From: a virus
Reading direction: 5' to 3' (one strand)
Length of the DNA stretch: 27,574 nucleotides
IMG/VR virus record: IMGVR_UViG_3300044470_000505
Coordinates: 1 to 27,574 of that record
Shown: positions 7,163-15,666 of the stretch, one piece after another
Layout of the letters: each line of letters starts with the position of its first letter
Numbering within the stretch: position 1 is the first letter of the stretch
The notes under the pieces: generated by a model
The model's input: the letters and a program-made list of their open reading frames with translations, nothing else
Database searches by the model: none
Told to the model about the DNA's origin: nothing
Translations under genes and position numbers: made by a program

Positions 7163-8005
7163 CTACCGGCACTTCAGCGCACCCTCGAGGGCACGGCGGT
7201 ACATGACGGCGTGGGCCATCAGGTCGGCCATGCCGGCGGGCAGGCCGGCGCACTTGGCGAAGTGGCGCCGGTAGCCCAGCAGCGACGGCGCATCCTGCAC
7301 GCCGCAGGCCTTGCAGGTGCTCCGCGCGTAGGCGTCGTCCATGGTCTGCGGGATGTCGAGCGGCATCGTCGAGGGCGGCATCGCCTCGGCCTTCGCCGCG
7401 ACCAGCTCCGCGAGGAACGCCTTGGCCGTCACGATCCGCGCGGGGGAATTCAGCGCGGTGTTCTTGGGGGTGCGGGTGAAGGCCATGCTGCGCCAGTCCA
7501 GCGCCTTGATGACGAACTGCGTCGCGCCCGTCACCGGGCACGGGCTTTTGGTGCAGTCGTCCAGGTCGGTGGGGAATCCGTAGATCGAGGCGTACCACTG
7601 CACGGGCGGGTCGCACATCAGGGAGCCCCAGAACTCGTCGTAGTGGTTGTGCGCCGGGTCGTAGGTGCCGTCACGGGAGCGGCTGATCTCGCCCTCGACG
7701 AAGGTTCGGTGGTCCGGCGCGGCCTGCACGGAGAGGGGACGCCCCACGATATAGGAGGAGGGGTCGGGGATGCCGAGGCGGTCGCCGAACTCGGACTTGT
7801 GGTCGAGGTCGAGGTGGCCCTTGGCGACAAAACTGGCCGCGCTGTCGAGGAGCGCCTTCTGGAGGACCACGTCTCCATCCGTGTCGACTTCCTCGGTTGA
7901 GGCCTCCACAGAGACGACCCGTCGCCCGTTCGCGTTGGGCGTACGGGCCTTCACGATCGCGGGGAAGCGCGCGACGATGGCGCGGTCGAGTTGGGTGTCA
8001 TCCAT
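7163..8005 (-). CDS. Prohead maturation protease (putative)
   Basis: This 280-residue protein precedes the scaffold and capsid genes, the standard place of a prohead protease. Typical features are an early beta segment VVSVEASTEEVDTDGDVV, the histidine motif GHLDLDH (residues 63-69) and the serine in QWYASIYG (Ser140), matching the H/S pair of HK97-type serine proteases. The C-terminus adds a CxxC...HxxxC zinc-finger-like segment (CKACGVQ, RRHFAKCAG, about residues 233-256), not usual in the family. ATG 8005 is preferred; an in-frame TTG at 8011 exists. The expected role is cleavage of scaffold and coat N-termini during head maturation. Confidence 0.8.
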   Translation of the reverse strand: MDDTQLDRAIVARFPAIVKARTPNANGRRVVSVEASTEEVDTDGDVVLQKALLDSAASFVAKGHLDLDHKSEFGDRLGIPDPSSYIVGRPLSVQAAPDHRTFVEGEISRSRDGTYDPAHNHYDEFWGSLMCDPPVQWYASIYGFPTDLDDCTKSPCPVTGATQFVIKALDWRSMAFTRTPKNTALNSPARIVTAKAFLAELVAAKAEAMPPSTMPLDIPQTMDDAYARSTCKACGVQDAPSLLGYRRHFAKCAGLPAGMADLMAHAVMYRRALEGALKCR

Positions 8006-8067
8006 GCACAAAGCATAAGGTACCCTGTGCGAAGGCGCCTATGCCATGCTCTGGCAACACGCAGCAG

Positions 8068-8073
8068 TTGACA
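8068..8073 (+). promoter_or_regulatory. Consensus -35 element ahead of the RHH-TnpB operon
   Basis: A perfect TTGACA lies 31 bases upstream of the RHH start codon, in the divergent gap with the protease gene. The matching -10 is poor (CATGCT with a 19-base spacer), so this is a weak promoter call. Confidence 0.3.
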
Positions 8074-8104
8074 AAGGTGAAAATGTGGTGCACATGCTTC
8101 TCAC

Positions 8105-8248
8105 ATGGCCACCACAGTCCGACAATCCGTTACACTCACAGAGCCGCAATTCGCCTTTCTCAGGGTAGAGGCGGAACGACTCGGCATCACGGTATCGGAC
8201 CTTATCCGACGGATCGTGGATCAGCACCGCGAGGCACGCGGAACGTGA
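8105..8248 (+). CDS. Ribbon-helix-helix small DNA-binding protein
   Basis: This 47-residue protein has the full pattern of a ribbon-helix-helix (Arc/CopG-like) repressor: a short beta strand VRQSVTLTEPQ, helix 1 FAFLRVEAERLG, the turn ITVS and helix 2 DLIRRIVDQHREA. Such proteins dimerise and insert the paired strand into the DNA major groove. Its TGA overlaps the GTG start of TnpB (GTGA), so the two are translationally coupled and belong to one operon. The likely role is autoregulation of the TnpB element, perhaps from the upstream gap. That partner role is inferred; alternatives are a phage regulator captured by the element. Confidence 0.75.
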   Translation: MATTVRQSVTLTEPQFAFLRVEAERLGITVSDLIRRIVDQHREARGT

Positions 8249-9381
8249 TTCTATCCTACAAATACCGGCTGTTCACAAACCCCACGCAGGAAGTCGCTCT
8301 GACTGGGATGCTCGGCGCCTTTTGTGATCTATACAACGCCTGCTTGCAGCAGCGAGTAGAGGCGTATCGCCGTCGCGGCATCAACCTGCACTATAGCAAC
8401 CAAGCATCTGAGTTGAAAGCTGTGCGTGCGGCAGACGAGCGACTTGCGAGCTTCGGATTCTCAACTGAGCAGCAAGTTTTACGCCGGATAGATAAAGCGT
8501 TCGCAGCATTCTTTGGTCGACTAAAACGTGGCACAAAACCAGGCTTTCCACGTTTTAGAGCAAAGGCGTCCTTCAACAGCGCCGAGATGCGTGTTGGCGA
8601 CGGTCTGACACTGCGCAAAAGCCATAAGATCGGCATAATTGGTATTCCAGGCGAAATAAAGGTGCGATGGCACCGACCGCTTCCAACTAACGCAAAACAC
8701 GGCGCCGCTGTGGTCAGTCGCAAAGCCGGCAAATGGTTTATCTGCTTCCAGATTGATTTGCCAACCCCCGAACCAGTCGAACGAACCTTTGCGCCTGTTG
8801 GCGTCGATCTCGGCCTCACCTCCCTAGCGGCGCTATCCACAGGCGAGACGGTACCGACGCCGCAGTGCACGAGGAACGCAGCCAAGGCGCTCCGCCGCGC
8901 CCAGCGAGCCGTTGCCAGGAAGCGGCGAGGCAGTAAGCGACGCACGAAGGCTAAGCTCCGCGTCGCTCGGCTGTTCGCATACGTCGCCAGCCAACGACGG
9001 GATTTTTCGCACAAACTCTCGCGATCTCTTGTTGCTCGCTTCTCGCATATCGCCTTCGAGAACTTGAACATCAAAGGGCTGGCGGCCGGGATGCTCGCCA
9101 AGTCCGTGCACAACGCCGCCTGGAATCAACTCGTCCAGCACGTTCAGTACAAGGCTGCAAGCGCCGGTGCTGTTGTTGTAATGGTCGATCCTCGCGGAAC
9201 AAGCCAGGCTTGTCCGGAGTGCGGCACGATCAAGCGCAAGACGCTCAAGGAAAGGACGCACCGCTGCGAATGCGGGTGCGTGCTTGACCGCGACGTTGCT
9301 GCCGCAAAGATCGTGCTCATGCGGGCGGATTTCGGGCCGGGAACCGGCCTTCAGGCGCCAAGCCAGTGGATTGCCGCATAG
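8245..9381 (+). CDS. tnpB: TnpB (IS200/IS605 OrfB-family) RNA-guided nuclease
   Basis: This 378-residue protein has normal TnpB length. The N-terminal helix-turn-helix region begins ILSYKYRLFTNPTQE. The RuvC nuclease is intact: Asp188 in GVDLGLTSLAALS, Glu272 in FENLNIKGL and Asp350 in VLDRDVAAAKIV. A zinc finger lies between the last two (CPECG, then HRCECGC). Known members cut DNA under guidance of an omega RNA made from the element's right end and need a short flanking motif. No TnpA transposase is present, so mobility would depend on another element or on homing by cleavage and repair. The start is GTG 8245, inside the RHH stop. Codon use is less GC-rich than in the capsid genes around it, and it runs opposite to them. 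Confidence 0.95.
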   Translation: MILSYKYRLFTNPTQEVALTGMLGAFCDLYNACLQQRVEAYRRRGINLHYSNQASELKAVRAADERLASFGFSTEQQVLRRIDKAFAAFFGRLKRGTKPGFPRFRAKASFNSAEMRVGDGLTLRKSHKIGIIGIPGEIKVRWHRPLPTNAKHGAAVVSRKAGKWFICFQIDLPTPEPVERTFAPVGVDLGLTSLAALSTGETVPTPQCTRNAAKALRRAQRAVARKRRGSKRRTKAKLRVARLFAYVASQRRDFSHKLSRSLVARFSHIAFENLNIKGLAAGMLAKSVHNAAWNQLVQHVQYKAASAGAVVVMVDPRGTSQACPECGTIKRKTLKERTHRCECGCVLDRDVAAAKIVLMRADFGPGTGLQAPSQWIAA

Positions 9382-9625
9382 CTTGCCTGAGAAGCCGTCT
9401 GCGGAATCTGACGGAGCGTTCACGGCGGACAAGGATTGCACGCGCCACCGGGACGACCTATGGTTTGCGTGTGGCAGCGCCCTGTACCCTTGCGGTGACA
9501 CACTCCCGGTAACGGACGGGGCGAGGCCCCTTCCGCGGGTAAAAAGCAGGGTCTATGTGCGGAATCGAGTCACCTGCGCCGCCCTGATCGTGGTGAGGGC
9601 AGCCGGGAAGTAGACCGGCTTTTCA
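9382..9625 (+). ncRNA. Candidate omega RNA (reRNA) / right end of the TnpB element
   Basis: The sequence after tnpB is non-coding and structured, as expected for an omega RNA scaffold. It contains a GC hairpin CGGACGGGG...GGCCCCTTCCG (9513-9535), a hallmark shape of TnpB-associated RNAs, and a second hairpin AGCCGG/CCGGCT (9601-9620) followed by TTTC. The guide would follow the element's right end, whose exact base cannot be fixed from one copy; boundaries are approximate. The call rests on position next to an intact TnpB plus the hairpins. Confidence 0.5.
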
Positions 9626-9730
9626 TATGCCGCTGGGACACCCAGCCGAGCCGCCTGGGGCTCGACAAAACCAGTTGCATTGGCAGCGGGCAGCGCGTAG
9701 GTTGCTTATGCCCGTGACACCCCCTGCCGG
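9626..9730. other. Gap after the TnpB right end
   Basis: No gene is seen. It holds GC-rich short inverted segments (GGGACACCC; GAGCCGCCTGGGGCTC near 9650) and may contain the element's guide portion or original phage intergenic DNA. Confidence 0.3.
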
Positions 9731-9771
9731 TCGGCCGTCTTCCGCGAAAGCAGAGGGCGGCCGATCTTTTT
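9731..9771 (+). terminator. Rho-independent terminator for the TnpB/omega RNA transcript
   Basis: A 12-bp stem (TCGGCCGTCTTC / GAGGGCGGCCGA, two G-U pairs) with a GCGAAAGC-type loop is followed by TCTTTTTA. It acts on rightward transcripts and overlaps the stop codon of the leftward gene beyond it. Confidence 0.8.
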
Positions 9772-10429
9772 ACGCAGCCTCCCCCTCAGCGGTCATCGGC
9801 GCGTAGGCGATAGCGTTGCCGAGCTGGGAGGCGAACTCGGCGGAGAAGTGGAGCCGCCGGCCCTCCCCGGCCGCGAACACCGCGCCCGACAGCACCGGCG
9901 ACATTGCCGCCTCGCACTTCTTCAGCCATTCGCCCATCGGACGGCGACCGATCTCGCAGGCGCACCAGTTCAGCGTGTACTTGGGCGACGCGATCTCCCG
10001 CTCGAACCACGCCATCACGGCTTCGCCGTGGTCGGAGTGGTAGTCGGCATGGAACGCCATCTCGATCGCCAGGTCCCGCACGTTGCTGGCCGCCACGTAG
10101 TTGAGGTGCATCCGGCCGACGAACCGGCAGTCCGGGCAGGCGCAGATGCTCCACCGGTGGCCCTTGGGGACCGTGCGCTCGGCCGCCGCGAACTCGCGGC
10201 CCCGCATGCGCCACTCCGTGCAGATCCGGCAGCCGCAGGACTCCCGGTTCGACATCGAGGCGTGCCTGAGCAGCGACACCTGGGCCGCGCCGGCGTCCAT
10301 CATGCCGGACGCGACGACCGCCGACGCGAAGTAGGCCTCGAGCACACGGGCCGCCCGCCCCGCCTCGACGGAAAGCTGCTCGCGCCGCTCCGCGAGAGCG
10401 GCGATGCGGGTGTCAGGAGAGAAGTACAT
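9770..10429 (-). CDS. Cysteine-rich protein of unknown function
   Basis: This 219-residue protein is not recognised. Residues 1-50 form a helical segment (TRIAALAERREQLSVEAGRA). The middle has several paired cysteines (CGCRIC, CACPDC, later CACEIG) that could bind zinc, with HYHSD-type histidines between them. The C-terminal part is mixed. ATG 10429 is chosen because it follows GGGGGGTGAGC and overlaps the upstream 156-residue gene by 17 bases, in line with the compact operon. It is the last leftward gene before the TnpB insertion, so it is probably a morphogenesis or head-associated gene; no more can be said. Confidence 0.7.
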   Translation of the reverse strand: MYFSPDTRIAALAERREQLSVEAGRAARVLEAYFASAVVASGMMDAGAAQVSLLRHASMSNRESCGCRICTEWRMRGREFAAAERTVPKGHRWSICACPDCRFVGRMHLNYVAASNVRDLAIEMAFHADYHSDHGEAVMAWFEREIASPKYTLNWCACEIGRRPMGEWLKKCEAAMSPVLSGAVFAAGEGRRLHFSAEFASQLGNAIAYAPMTAEGEAA

Positions 10430-10883
10430 GCTCACCCCCCGGCGGAGGCGCCCCGTTGGCCAGGCAGACCCGCCGGTCCTCGGGCGACACTCGCTTGAAC
10501 AGGTCGGGGTGGCGCGCCACGCTGAGCCGAATCTGCTCGCGGGTGCGGCCCGCGTCGTCCGGGTTCTTCGCCACGTAGGCCGCACGCAGCGCATCCATGT
10601 CGAGCGGCCCCCTCGCCGCCAGGATATCCTGGATCTCCTGCGCGACGGCGATCTTCCGGGCCGCCGGCGCGGGTGGCGCAGCGCCGTTCGAGGCGATCCG
10701 GGTGGGTGCCTGCGCCGGCACCGCAGCTGCGCCGGCGCCGTAATAGACCGCGAAGAAGCCGTCGAGCGCCTCCAACTCCTGCACCATCGACTTGTAGTGC
10801 AGCGCGAGTTGGCGCACCGCCGGGTCCGGCGACGCCGCCGCCAGTTCCAGTGCGCCTTTTGTCCGTTCGTTGTTTGTAGTCAT
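10413..10883 (-). CDS. Unknown protein with winged-helix-like C-terminal region
   Basis: This 156-residue protein starts at ATG 10883, overlapping the glycosyltransferase stop as ATGA. Residues 1-45 are helical (TKGALELAAASPDPAVRQLA). An Ala/Pro linker follows, then about residues 80-145 (EIQDILAARGPLDMDALRAA, REQIRLSVARHPDLFKRV) look like a winged helix-turn-helix: helix, turn, recognition-type helix and a short wing ending VCLANG. Such domains bind DNA or nucleoprotein, but this assignment is by pattern only. Confidence 0.68.
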   Translation of the reverse strand: MTTNNERTKGALELAAASPDPAVRQLALHYKSMVQELEALDGFFAVYYGAGAAAVPAQAPTRIASNGAAPPAPAARKIAVAQEIQDILAARGPLDMDALRAAYVAKNPDDAGRTREQIRLSVARHPDLFKRVSPEDRRVCLANGAPPPGGEHVLLS

Positions 10884-13800
10884 GCCGCAGCCCCCTTCTC
10901 CTGTGTAGCCCAAGCGCGGCCGGCCGCCGATTCGAGGTCCACGGTCAGGCCCGTCGCCCCCAGGCAGCGCATCAGCGACGCCGGGTCGGCCGGACTCTTC
11001 GTGCCCTCGAACGAGCAGACCACCACCCTCGCGATACCGAGCCGCTTCAGCGCCGCGGCGAGGTCGCTTCCCTGGCTCCGCACGTCCCAGGCCCCGACGT
11101 TCGCCGGTATCGGCGCGGTCAGGCGCAGCGCGAAGTCGTTGACGTCGGCGGCGAGGCACACCTCGCCCTTGCGCAGGCAAGCCACGGCGTGACCGGCCAG
11201 GCCGGGCCTGTCGTTGACCAGCAGCACCCGCGGCGCGTCGTCGCGAACGACCGGACGGTCCCAGGCCAGCATGTCGCGGTTGAGCCCGGAGATCGACATG
11301 CCGCCCTGCGACAGCCCGATCGACAGCAGCGGGTGCCAATAGGGATCGGGGCCGGGCCAGCGCGCCGCGAACCGTGCGTTGTCGTCCTGAAGCCGCCTTG
11401 CGAAACCCGCCATGTCGCCCGGGTCGGTTCGCGACGTGCCCTCGGGGTGCAGCAGGTCGGTCGCCGCCTCGACGACGTTGCGCAGCCCGATTTCGCGCAT
11501 CTTGAGGCAGAAGTCGGTGTCGCCGTAGTTCATCGGGAACGAATTGGCATCGAAGCCGCCGACGCGGTCGAAGTTCTCGCGGGAGACCAGCATGCAGGCC
11601 CCCGTGACGGCGGACGCCTCGTGGGTCAGCAGCGCCAGCCAGCCGTTGCCGGGGTGGCCGTTGGGCAGCCCCTTGTAGAGGTGGCCGGCGATGCCGAGAT
11701 GGCAGACCACGCCGGCGTGCTGCACGACGCCGCCGGGGTGGACGAGCCGCGCGCCGACGACCCCGACGTCGGGCCGCACCGCATGGCCCATCATCGCGTC
11801 GAGCCAGTGCGGGGTGCCGACGCAGATGTCGTCGTTCATGAAGCAGAGGAAATCACCGCGAGCGTGCTCGCGCACCACCTCGTTGTTGAGGGCCGACCAG
11901 TTGAATCTCCAGTCGGCCGCGCCGATCCGCACCACCCTCACGCGGGGATCGGCCAGGGCCGCCTCGCCAAGTTCCGGCGCCTCGCGAACGCCGTTTTGCG
12001 CCACGATGATCTCGTAGTTGGGATAGTCGGTGTGCTGGCGGATGGTGTTGATGCAGGGCTGGATCAGCCGTCCCGCGCCAAGGGTCGGTACGATGATCGA
12101 GACGAGCGGCGCCGCCTTGTCGGCATAACCCGAATCCAACAGGTCAACAAAAGCAGCGCGCCAGTTCCGCCTGATCGACAGCACCCCCGGCAGCGCCGGA
12201 TGCGCTGACACCGTCACGGCGTCGCCGTACTCAGTTTCGATCGCCATCTGCCGCCCGATGGCCGAGACCGCGGCCTCCTCGCCGGTCATCTCGCGCACCG
12301 TCGCAAGGAACTGCGGCAGGTGCCGGATCGCGCGCGACTCAGCGACCCGCAACAGGAACGCAAACAACTCCGTGCGATCCACAGGCATGTCACCAAGCAG
12401 CACAGTCACGCGGATCGCGCAGACCTGCGTGACGTAGTCCCGGGCCAGGAACAGTTCCAGGTCGAAGTCCGACTTCAGGTCGGGATAGACGCCGCCGTCG
12501 GGACCCAGCATGTCATTGTCGCCGTATATCACGTCCACGTCGCTTGGTGCAGCGAGACAGGCTTGCATCAACGTCGCCATGCCATTCTCGTGCCACTCGA
12601 CGGTATCGTCAACGAAAACGACCCATTGCGTGTCAAGCGGCAGCGAGCCTTCCACACCGAAGGTGACCACCGCCATGCGCGTCATACATGCAACTTCAAG
12701 CGGCGGCACCGGCAGCGGACCCCGCAGCGCCGACCACGAGGCGTAGTCGTGCCCGAACCCCATCGTGCCGGGCAGCGGACCGCGCCACTCGGCGCGAAGC
12801 AGGTCCATCTCCAGCCCGGCGCGCTCCTGGTCCGTCAGGCTCTCGCCCGGCTTCTTGAATGCCTCGGCATAGCCCCGGAGTTGCAGGCGCTGTAGCACGG
12901 GCTGACCTGGAGGCGCGGGCGGCATCGCCGAGGCGGCGAAGACGTCGACGGCCTGCATGACGCGCCACTCCTTCAACGCGGCCCGCAGACCCCACTCCAT
13001 GACGGCCTGCTCCTCGTGCCCGTCGCAACCCCGCACGTCGGGAATGCCTAGCGCGGCAAGCGCACGGGCCGACAGCAGCACGCACGGTCCCGACGGAGCC
13101 GGAATCGCGAGGCGGCGACCCGCGAACGACTGGTGCAGGGAATCCTGCACGGCATGCAAGGCCGACGCGGACACCGGCGTCCAGTTGTCCTTGCGGGGGA
13201 ACGCGTTGGGGCCGTCGGTCGCGAGAGACACCGCCGCGGCGACGGTGTCGGCCTGGCCCAGGGCCTGGCGCAGCGACGCGAGCGCGGTATTGTCGCCGAA
13301 TGTCGTGCCGGGCCGCAGCCACAGCACGTCCGACTCGGTCTGCGCCGCCCACGCGCAGGCGTCCTCCAGCGACGTCCGACGGGTGAGGTGCGCCAATTCC
13401 ACCGGAACAGTACACCCCTCGGCCAAGGACAGCACGACGCCGCCGGCGCCGCCCGCCAGCTTGGCGGGATGCCACGCCGATTCGCCGTTGCGCCGGAGCC
13501 AGGCGTCGATCCGCTGGGGCAGGCGCTGCTCCAAGGTGTGGTGGCGTGCGACCCAACCCTGCAGCGCGGTCGCGTTCGCGCTGCGGTCGAATGCGGTGGC
13601 GGCCATGAAGGCGCGGATGGCCTGCGTCCACTCGTCGGGGGTCTCCGCATAGGCGAACACCGGGGGCGCGCCGTCGAGGTAGGGATCCAGCCGCTGCGCG
13701 ATCGCGCAGGCGCCGATCATGCCGGCCTCGAGGACCCGCAGGTTCGACTTGCAGCGGTTGAAGCGGTTGTCCTCGAGCGGCGCCAGCATGAGGTCGAGAT

Positions 13801-14491
13801 CCAAGCCGAGCATCCTGGCCTGGTAGTCGCCGGGCGCCACCCCGGGGTGGAACTCGACATGGACAGGCGGGTTCTTGATCTGGGAGCCGAAGAACACCCA
13901 CTCCACCTCGTCGCCGATCTCCCGCATCGCGGGGCGGATCAACTCCAGGTCGCCGTCGTGAGAGATGCCGCCGACGAAGCCGACCCGCAACCGGCCGGTG
14001 GCGCGGCCCTCGCGCGGCCGCAGCGCGCCGCCGGGCACCGCGTTACCGACGACACGCACGTCCTTGGCGCCCAGTTCGTCGCGGAACCACCGGGCCAGCG
14101 GTTCGGTGCTGACGGTGACGCGGTCGCAGTGCAGGATCGCGCGCCTGATCCGTCCGGGCAGGTCGGGCGGCATGAAGCCGGCGTGGAACGATGCGGCAGG
14201 CAGTTCGCCGAGATAGTCGTCGAGTTCATAGACGAAGAGCGCGTCGGGCAGCGCCTCGCGGGCGCGCCGCATCACCTCGATTTGGCCGTCCTCGACATGG
14301 CGCTGCCAGACCACTACGTCGGGCTTCACGGCCAGCAGCATCTCGACGGGCCACTGCATGATGTCGAGGCGCCCCTCGGCGACGCCGTCGGTGCAGAGCG
14401 TGACCAGGGGCATCGTAAGCCGGTGAAAACTGCAGCCCTGAAGGTCAGCCGCGAAGCACATGACGAAGGGAGGTCGAACGCGGTCAGCCAC
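10880..14491 (-). CDS. Large multidomain glycosyltransferase
   Basis: This 1203-residue protein carries at least two and probably three glycosyltransferase units. Residues about 1-330 look like a GT-B (GT4-type) enzyme: LRVGFVGGISHDGDLELI near residue 177 and CKSNLRVLEAGMIGACAIAQ near residue 247. Residues about 600-760 resemble a GT-A fold remnant (VVFVDDTVEW, YGDNDMLGPDGG). Residues about 797-1050 are a clear GT2 domain: PLVSIIVPTL, the metal-binding FMNDDICVG near residue 885 and GDTDFCLKMREIGLR near residue 990. The start is GTG 14491, overlapping the upstream gene's stop. Enzymes of this type build rhamnose-type or other polysaccharide chains from nucleotide sugars. In this block it may glycosylate virion parts or alter host surface sugars; substrate unknown. 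Confidence 0.88.
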   Translation of the reverse strand: MADRVRPPFVMCFAADLQGCSFHRLTMPLVTLCTDGVAEGRLDIMQWPVEMLLAVKPDVVVWQRHVEDGQIEVMRRAREALPDALFVYELDDYLGELPAASFHAGFMPPDLPGRIRRAILHCDRVTVSTEPLARWFRDELGAKDVRVVGNAVPGGALRPREGRATGRLRVGFVGGISHDGDLELIRPAMREIGDEVEWVFFGSQIKNPPVHVEFHPGVAPGDYQARMLGLDLDLMLAPLEDNRFNRCKSNLRVLEAGMIGACAIAQRLDPYLDGAPPVFAYAETPDEWTQAIRAFMAATAFDRSANATALQGWVARHHTLEQRLPQRIDAWLRRNGESAWHPAKLAGGAGGVVLSLAEGCTVPVELAHLTRRTSLEDACAWAAQTESDVLWLRPGTTFGDNTALASLRQALGQADTVAAAVSLATDGPNAFPRKDNWTPVSASALHAVQDSLHQSFAGRRLAIPAPSGPCVLLSARALAALGIPDVRGCDGHEEQAVMEWGLRAALKEWRVMQAVDVFAASAMPPAPPGQPVLQRLQLRGYAEAFKKPGESLTDQERAGLEMDLLRAEWRGPLPGTMGFGHDYASWSALRGPLPVPPLEVACMTRMAVVTFGVEGSLPLDTQWVVFVDDTVEWHENGMATLMQACLAAPSDVDVIYGDNDMLGPDGGVYPDLKSDFDLELFLARDYVTQVCAIRVTVLLGDMPVDRTELFAFLLRVAESRAIRHLPQFLATVREMTGEEAAVSAIGRQMAIETEYGDAVTVSAHPALPGVLSIRRNWRAAFVDLLDSGYADKAAPLVSIIVPTLGAGRLIQPCINTIRQHTDYPNYEIIVAQNGVREAPELGEAALADPRVRVVRIGAADWRFNWSALNNEVVREHARGDFLCFMNDDICVGTPHWLDAMMGHAVRPDVGVVGARLVHPGGVVQHAGVVCHLGIAGHLYKGLPNGHPGNGWLALLTHEASAVTGACMLVSRENFDRVGGFDANSFPMNYGDTDFCLKMREIGLRNVVEAATDLLHPEGTSRTDPGDMAGFARRLQDDNARFAARWPGPDPYWHPLLSIGLSQGGMSISGLNRDMLAWDRPVVRDDAPRVLLVNDRPGLAGHAVACLRKGEVCLAADVNDFALRLTAPIPANVGAWDVRSQGSDLAAALKRLGIARVVVCSFEGTKSPADPASLMRCLGATGLTVDLESAAGRAWATQEKGAAA

Positions 14492-15149
14492 CGGCGGTCT
14501 CCTTGCTGCTGTTGGCGCGCGACGGCACGCGCGCCACGCGGGAATAGTCGTTGTCCTTGAATACGAGCCGCACGCGGGGCGGCATGCGCGCCGCCAGTTC
14601 GTCCTGCACCGATTCGGGCACCCGGCTCGCGGTGCGGACCGTCATGCAGGGCGCGTCGCCGGCGCGGTCGTTCGCGTAGACCGTCTTGATCCTGACCGCG
14701 CCGACCGGCGGGTCGAGGGCCAGAAGCCGCTCGAAGACGTCGCCGGGGAGCAGCGGATGGCGGGGATCGGCGGGCGGTGGCGCGGCGTTCTCCCCGACGT
14801 GCCTCAACCCGTGCTCGGCCAACTCCTCGTCGGAGACGAAGGCCAGCATGTTCGACACGAATTCGCGGGCCTGCGCGCGGTCCATGGTCCGGAACGACCA
14901 GCCCTGGGGCAGCACCAGCAGATGCGCGTTCGGGTTCGCCGCGCGGATCCGCTGCGACAGGAAGGCGATCGGCCCCTGCGGCTTGATCGCGTCCTCCACC
15001 ACGCCGTCGGCGGTCGGCGTCAGCACCACGAAGGCAAGTCCCTCGCGGGGCAGCGCGGCGACCTGCGCCACCACGTCGTCAAGCGGATCGACCGTATCCA
15101 TTTGCGGCCACAGCGCAACCGGCAGCGCCGTTTCGTTGTTTTCGCTCAT
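14484..15149 (-). CDS. Unknown protein upstream of the glycosyltransferase
   Basis: This 221-residue protein starts at ATG 15149 with an excellent AAGGAGAAACG ribosome binding site. It shows an alternating strand-helix pattern (GLAFVVLTPTADGVVEDAI, HLLVLPQGWSF, VRIKTVYANDRAGDA, VRLVFKDNDYSRVARVP). No catalytic motif or known family is recognised. It overlaps both neighbours, so it belongs to the same transcription and translation unit as the glycosyltransferase. Confidence 0.72.
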   Translation of the reverse strand: MSENNETALPVALWPQMDTVDPLDDVVAQVAALPREGLAFVVLTPTADGVVEDAIKPQGPIAFLSQRIRAANPNAHLLVLPQGWSFRTMDRAQAREFVSNMLAFVSDEELAEHGLRHVGENAAPPPADPRHPLLPGDVFERLLALDPPVGAVRIKTVYANDRAGDAPCMTVRTASRVPESVQDELAARMPPRVRLVFKDNDYSRVARVPSRANSSKETAGG

Positions 15150-15430
15150 CGTTTCTCCTTCCTGTATCCTGGCCAGACCGCATCGGCGCTGCCGCCGGCT
15201 GCCTCGAATCCCTTGATGTAGTTTCCGATGTCGACGATCCCCATCGCGCCGCCGCAGTTCAGGCAGACCTGCCGGGCGCCCAGCTTGACTGCGGCACGGT
15301 CGCCCTCGAACCGATGCCGCGGGCAGGCGTCGACCCTGGCGATGTTGGCCTTGACCTCTTCCCATATCGTCGCGACGCGCTCCTTCGGCACGCCGCTGAC
15401 CTTCGACATGAAGGAGAAGCCGTCGGTCAT
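15146..15430 (-). CDS. Small protein with a zinc-type CxxC motif, unknown function
   Basis: This 94-residue protein starts at ATG 15430, overlapping the previous stop (ATGA) and ending with another ATGA onto the 221-residue gene. Residues 1-30 are helical (VSGVPKERVATIWEEVKANI); the middle has CPRHRFEGD and CLNCGGAMG, a likely single zinc site C...H...CxxC, and the tail is basic. Not assigned to a family. Confidence 0.7.
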   Translation of the reverse strand: MTDGFSFMSKVSGVPKERVATIWEEVKANIARVDACPRHRFEGDRAAVKLGARQVCLNCGGAMGIVDIGNYIKGFEAAGGSADAVWPGYRKEKR

Positions 15431-15666
15431 GCGGCGCAATCCTTCGCATAGACGAACACGGACTGCACCGAGCCGATCGGGGTGTCAGGGCCGAGCCCGA
15501 CGATGTTGCCGTCGTGATCGACCACCAGGACAGGCGTCTCGGTCTCGACGGGCCAGCGGTTCAGCATGCGACGCACCAGCGCCTCATCCTGCTCCGTCAT
15601 ATGCAGCATCAAGGCCCTTACGGAGCGGATTACCATGTCGTGCAGCGCCGACATTTCCGCGTTCAC
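15427..15666 (-). CDS. Small protein directly downstream of portal, unknown
   Basis: This 79-residue protein begins at GTG 15666 inside the portal stop codon (GTGA), so translation is probably coupled to the portal gene. An N-terminal helix (MVIRSVRALMLHMTEQDEAL) precedes a small beta region (TPVLVVDHDGNIVGLG, VQSVFVYAKD). Not recognised. Confidence 0.65.
   Translation of the reverse strand: MNAEMSALHDMVIRSVRALMLHMTEQDEALVRRMLNRWPVETETPVLVVDHDGNIVGLGPDTPIGSVQSVFVYAKDCAA

Noticed and set aside
5399-7900. An 833-residue rightward open frame across scaffold and protease genes
   Set aside because: Same reasons: antisense, low complexity and no start context; the leftward frames have order, motifs and binding sites.
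9382-9730. A tRNA or small coding gene after TnpB
   Set aside because: No cloverleaf could be drawn, and frames there lack binding sites; the structured omega RNA reading is preferred.
10413-11339. A longer 308-residue version of the 156-residue gene
   Set aside because: The extra N-terminal part overlaps the glycosyltransferase in another frame and reads as Arg/Gly-rich shadow; ATG 10883 with its ATGA overlap is the sound start.
14459-15221. Rightward frames antisense to the 221-residue gene
   Set aside because: They have no binding site, no motif and unnatural composition, while the leftward gene has AAGGAGAAACG and operon overlaps.
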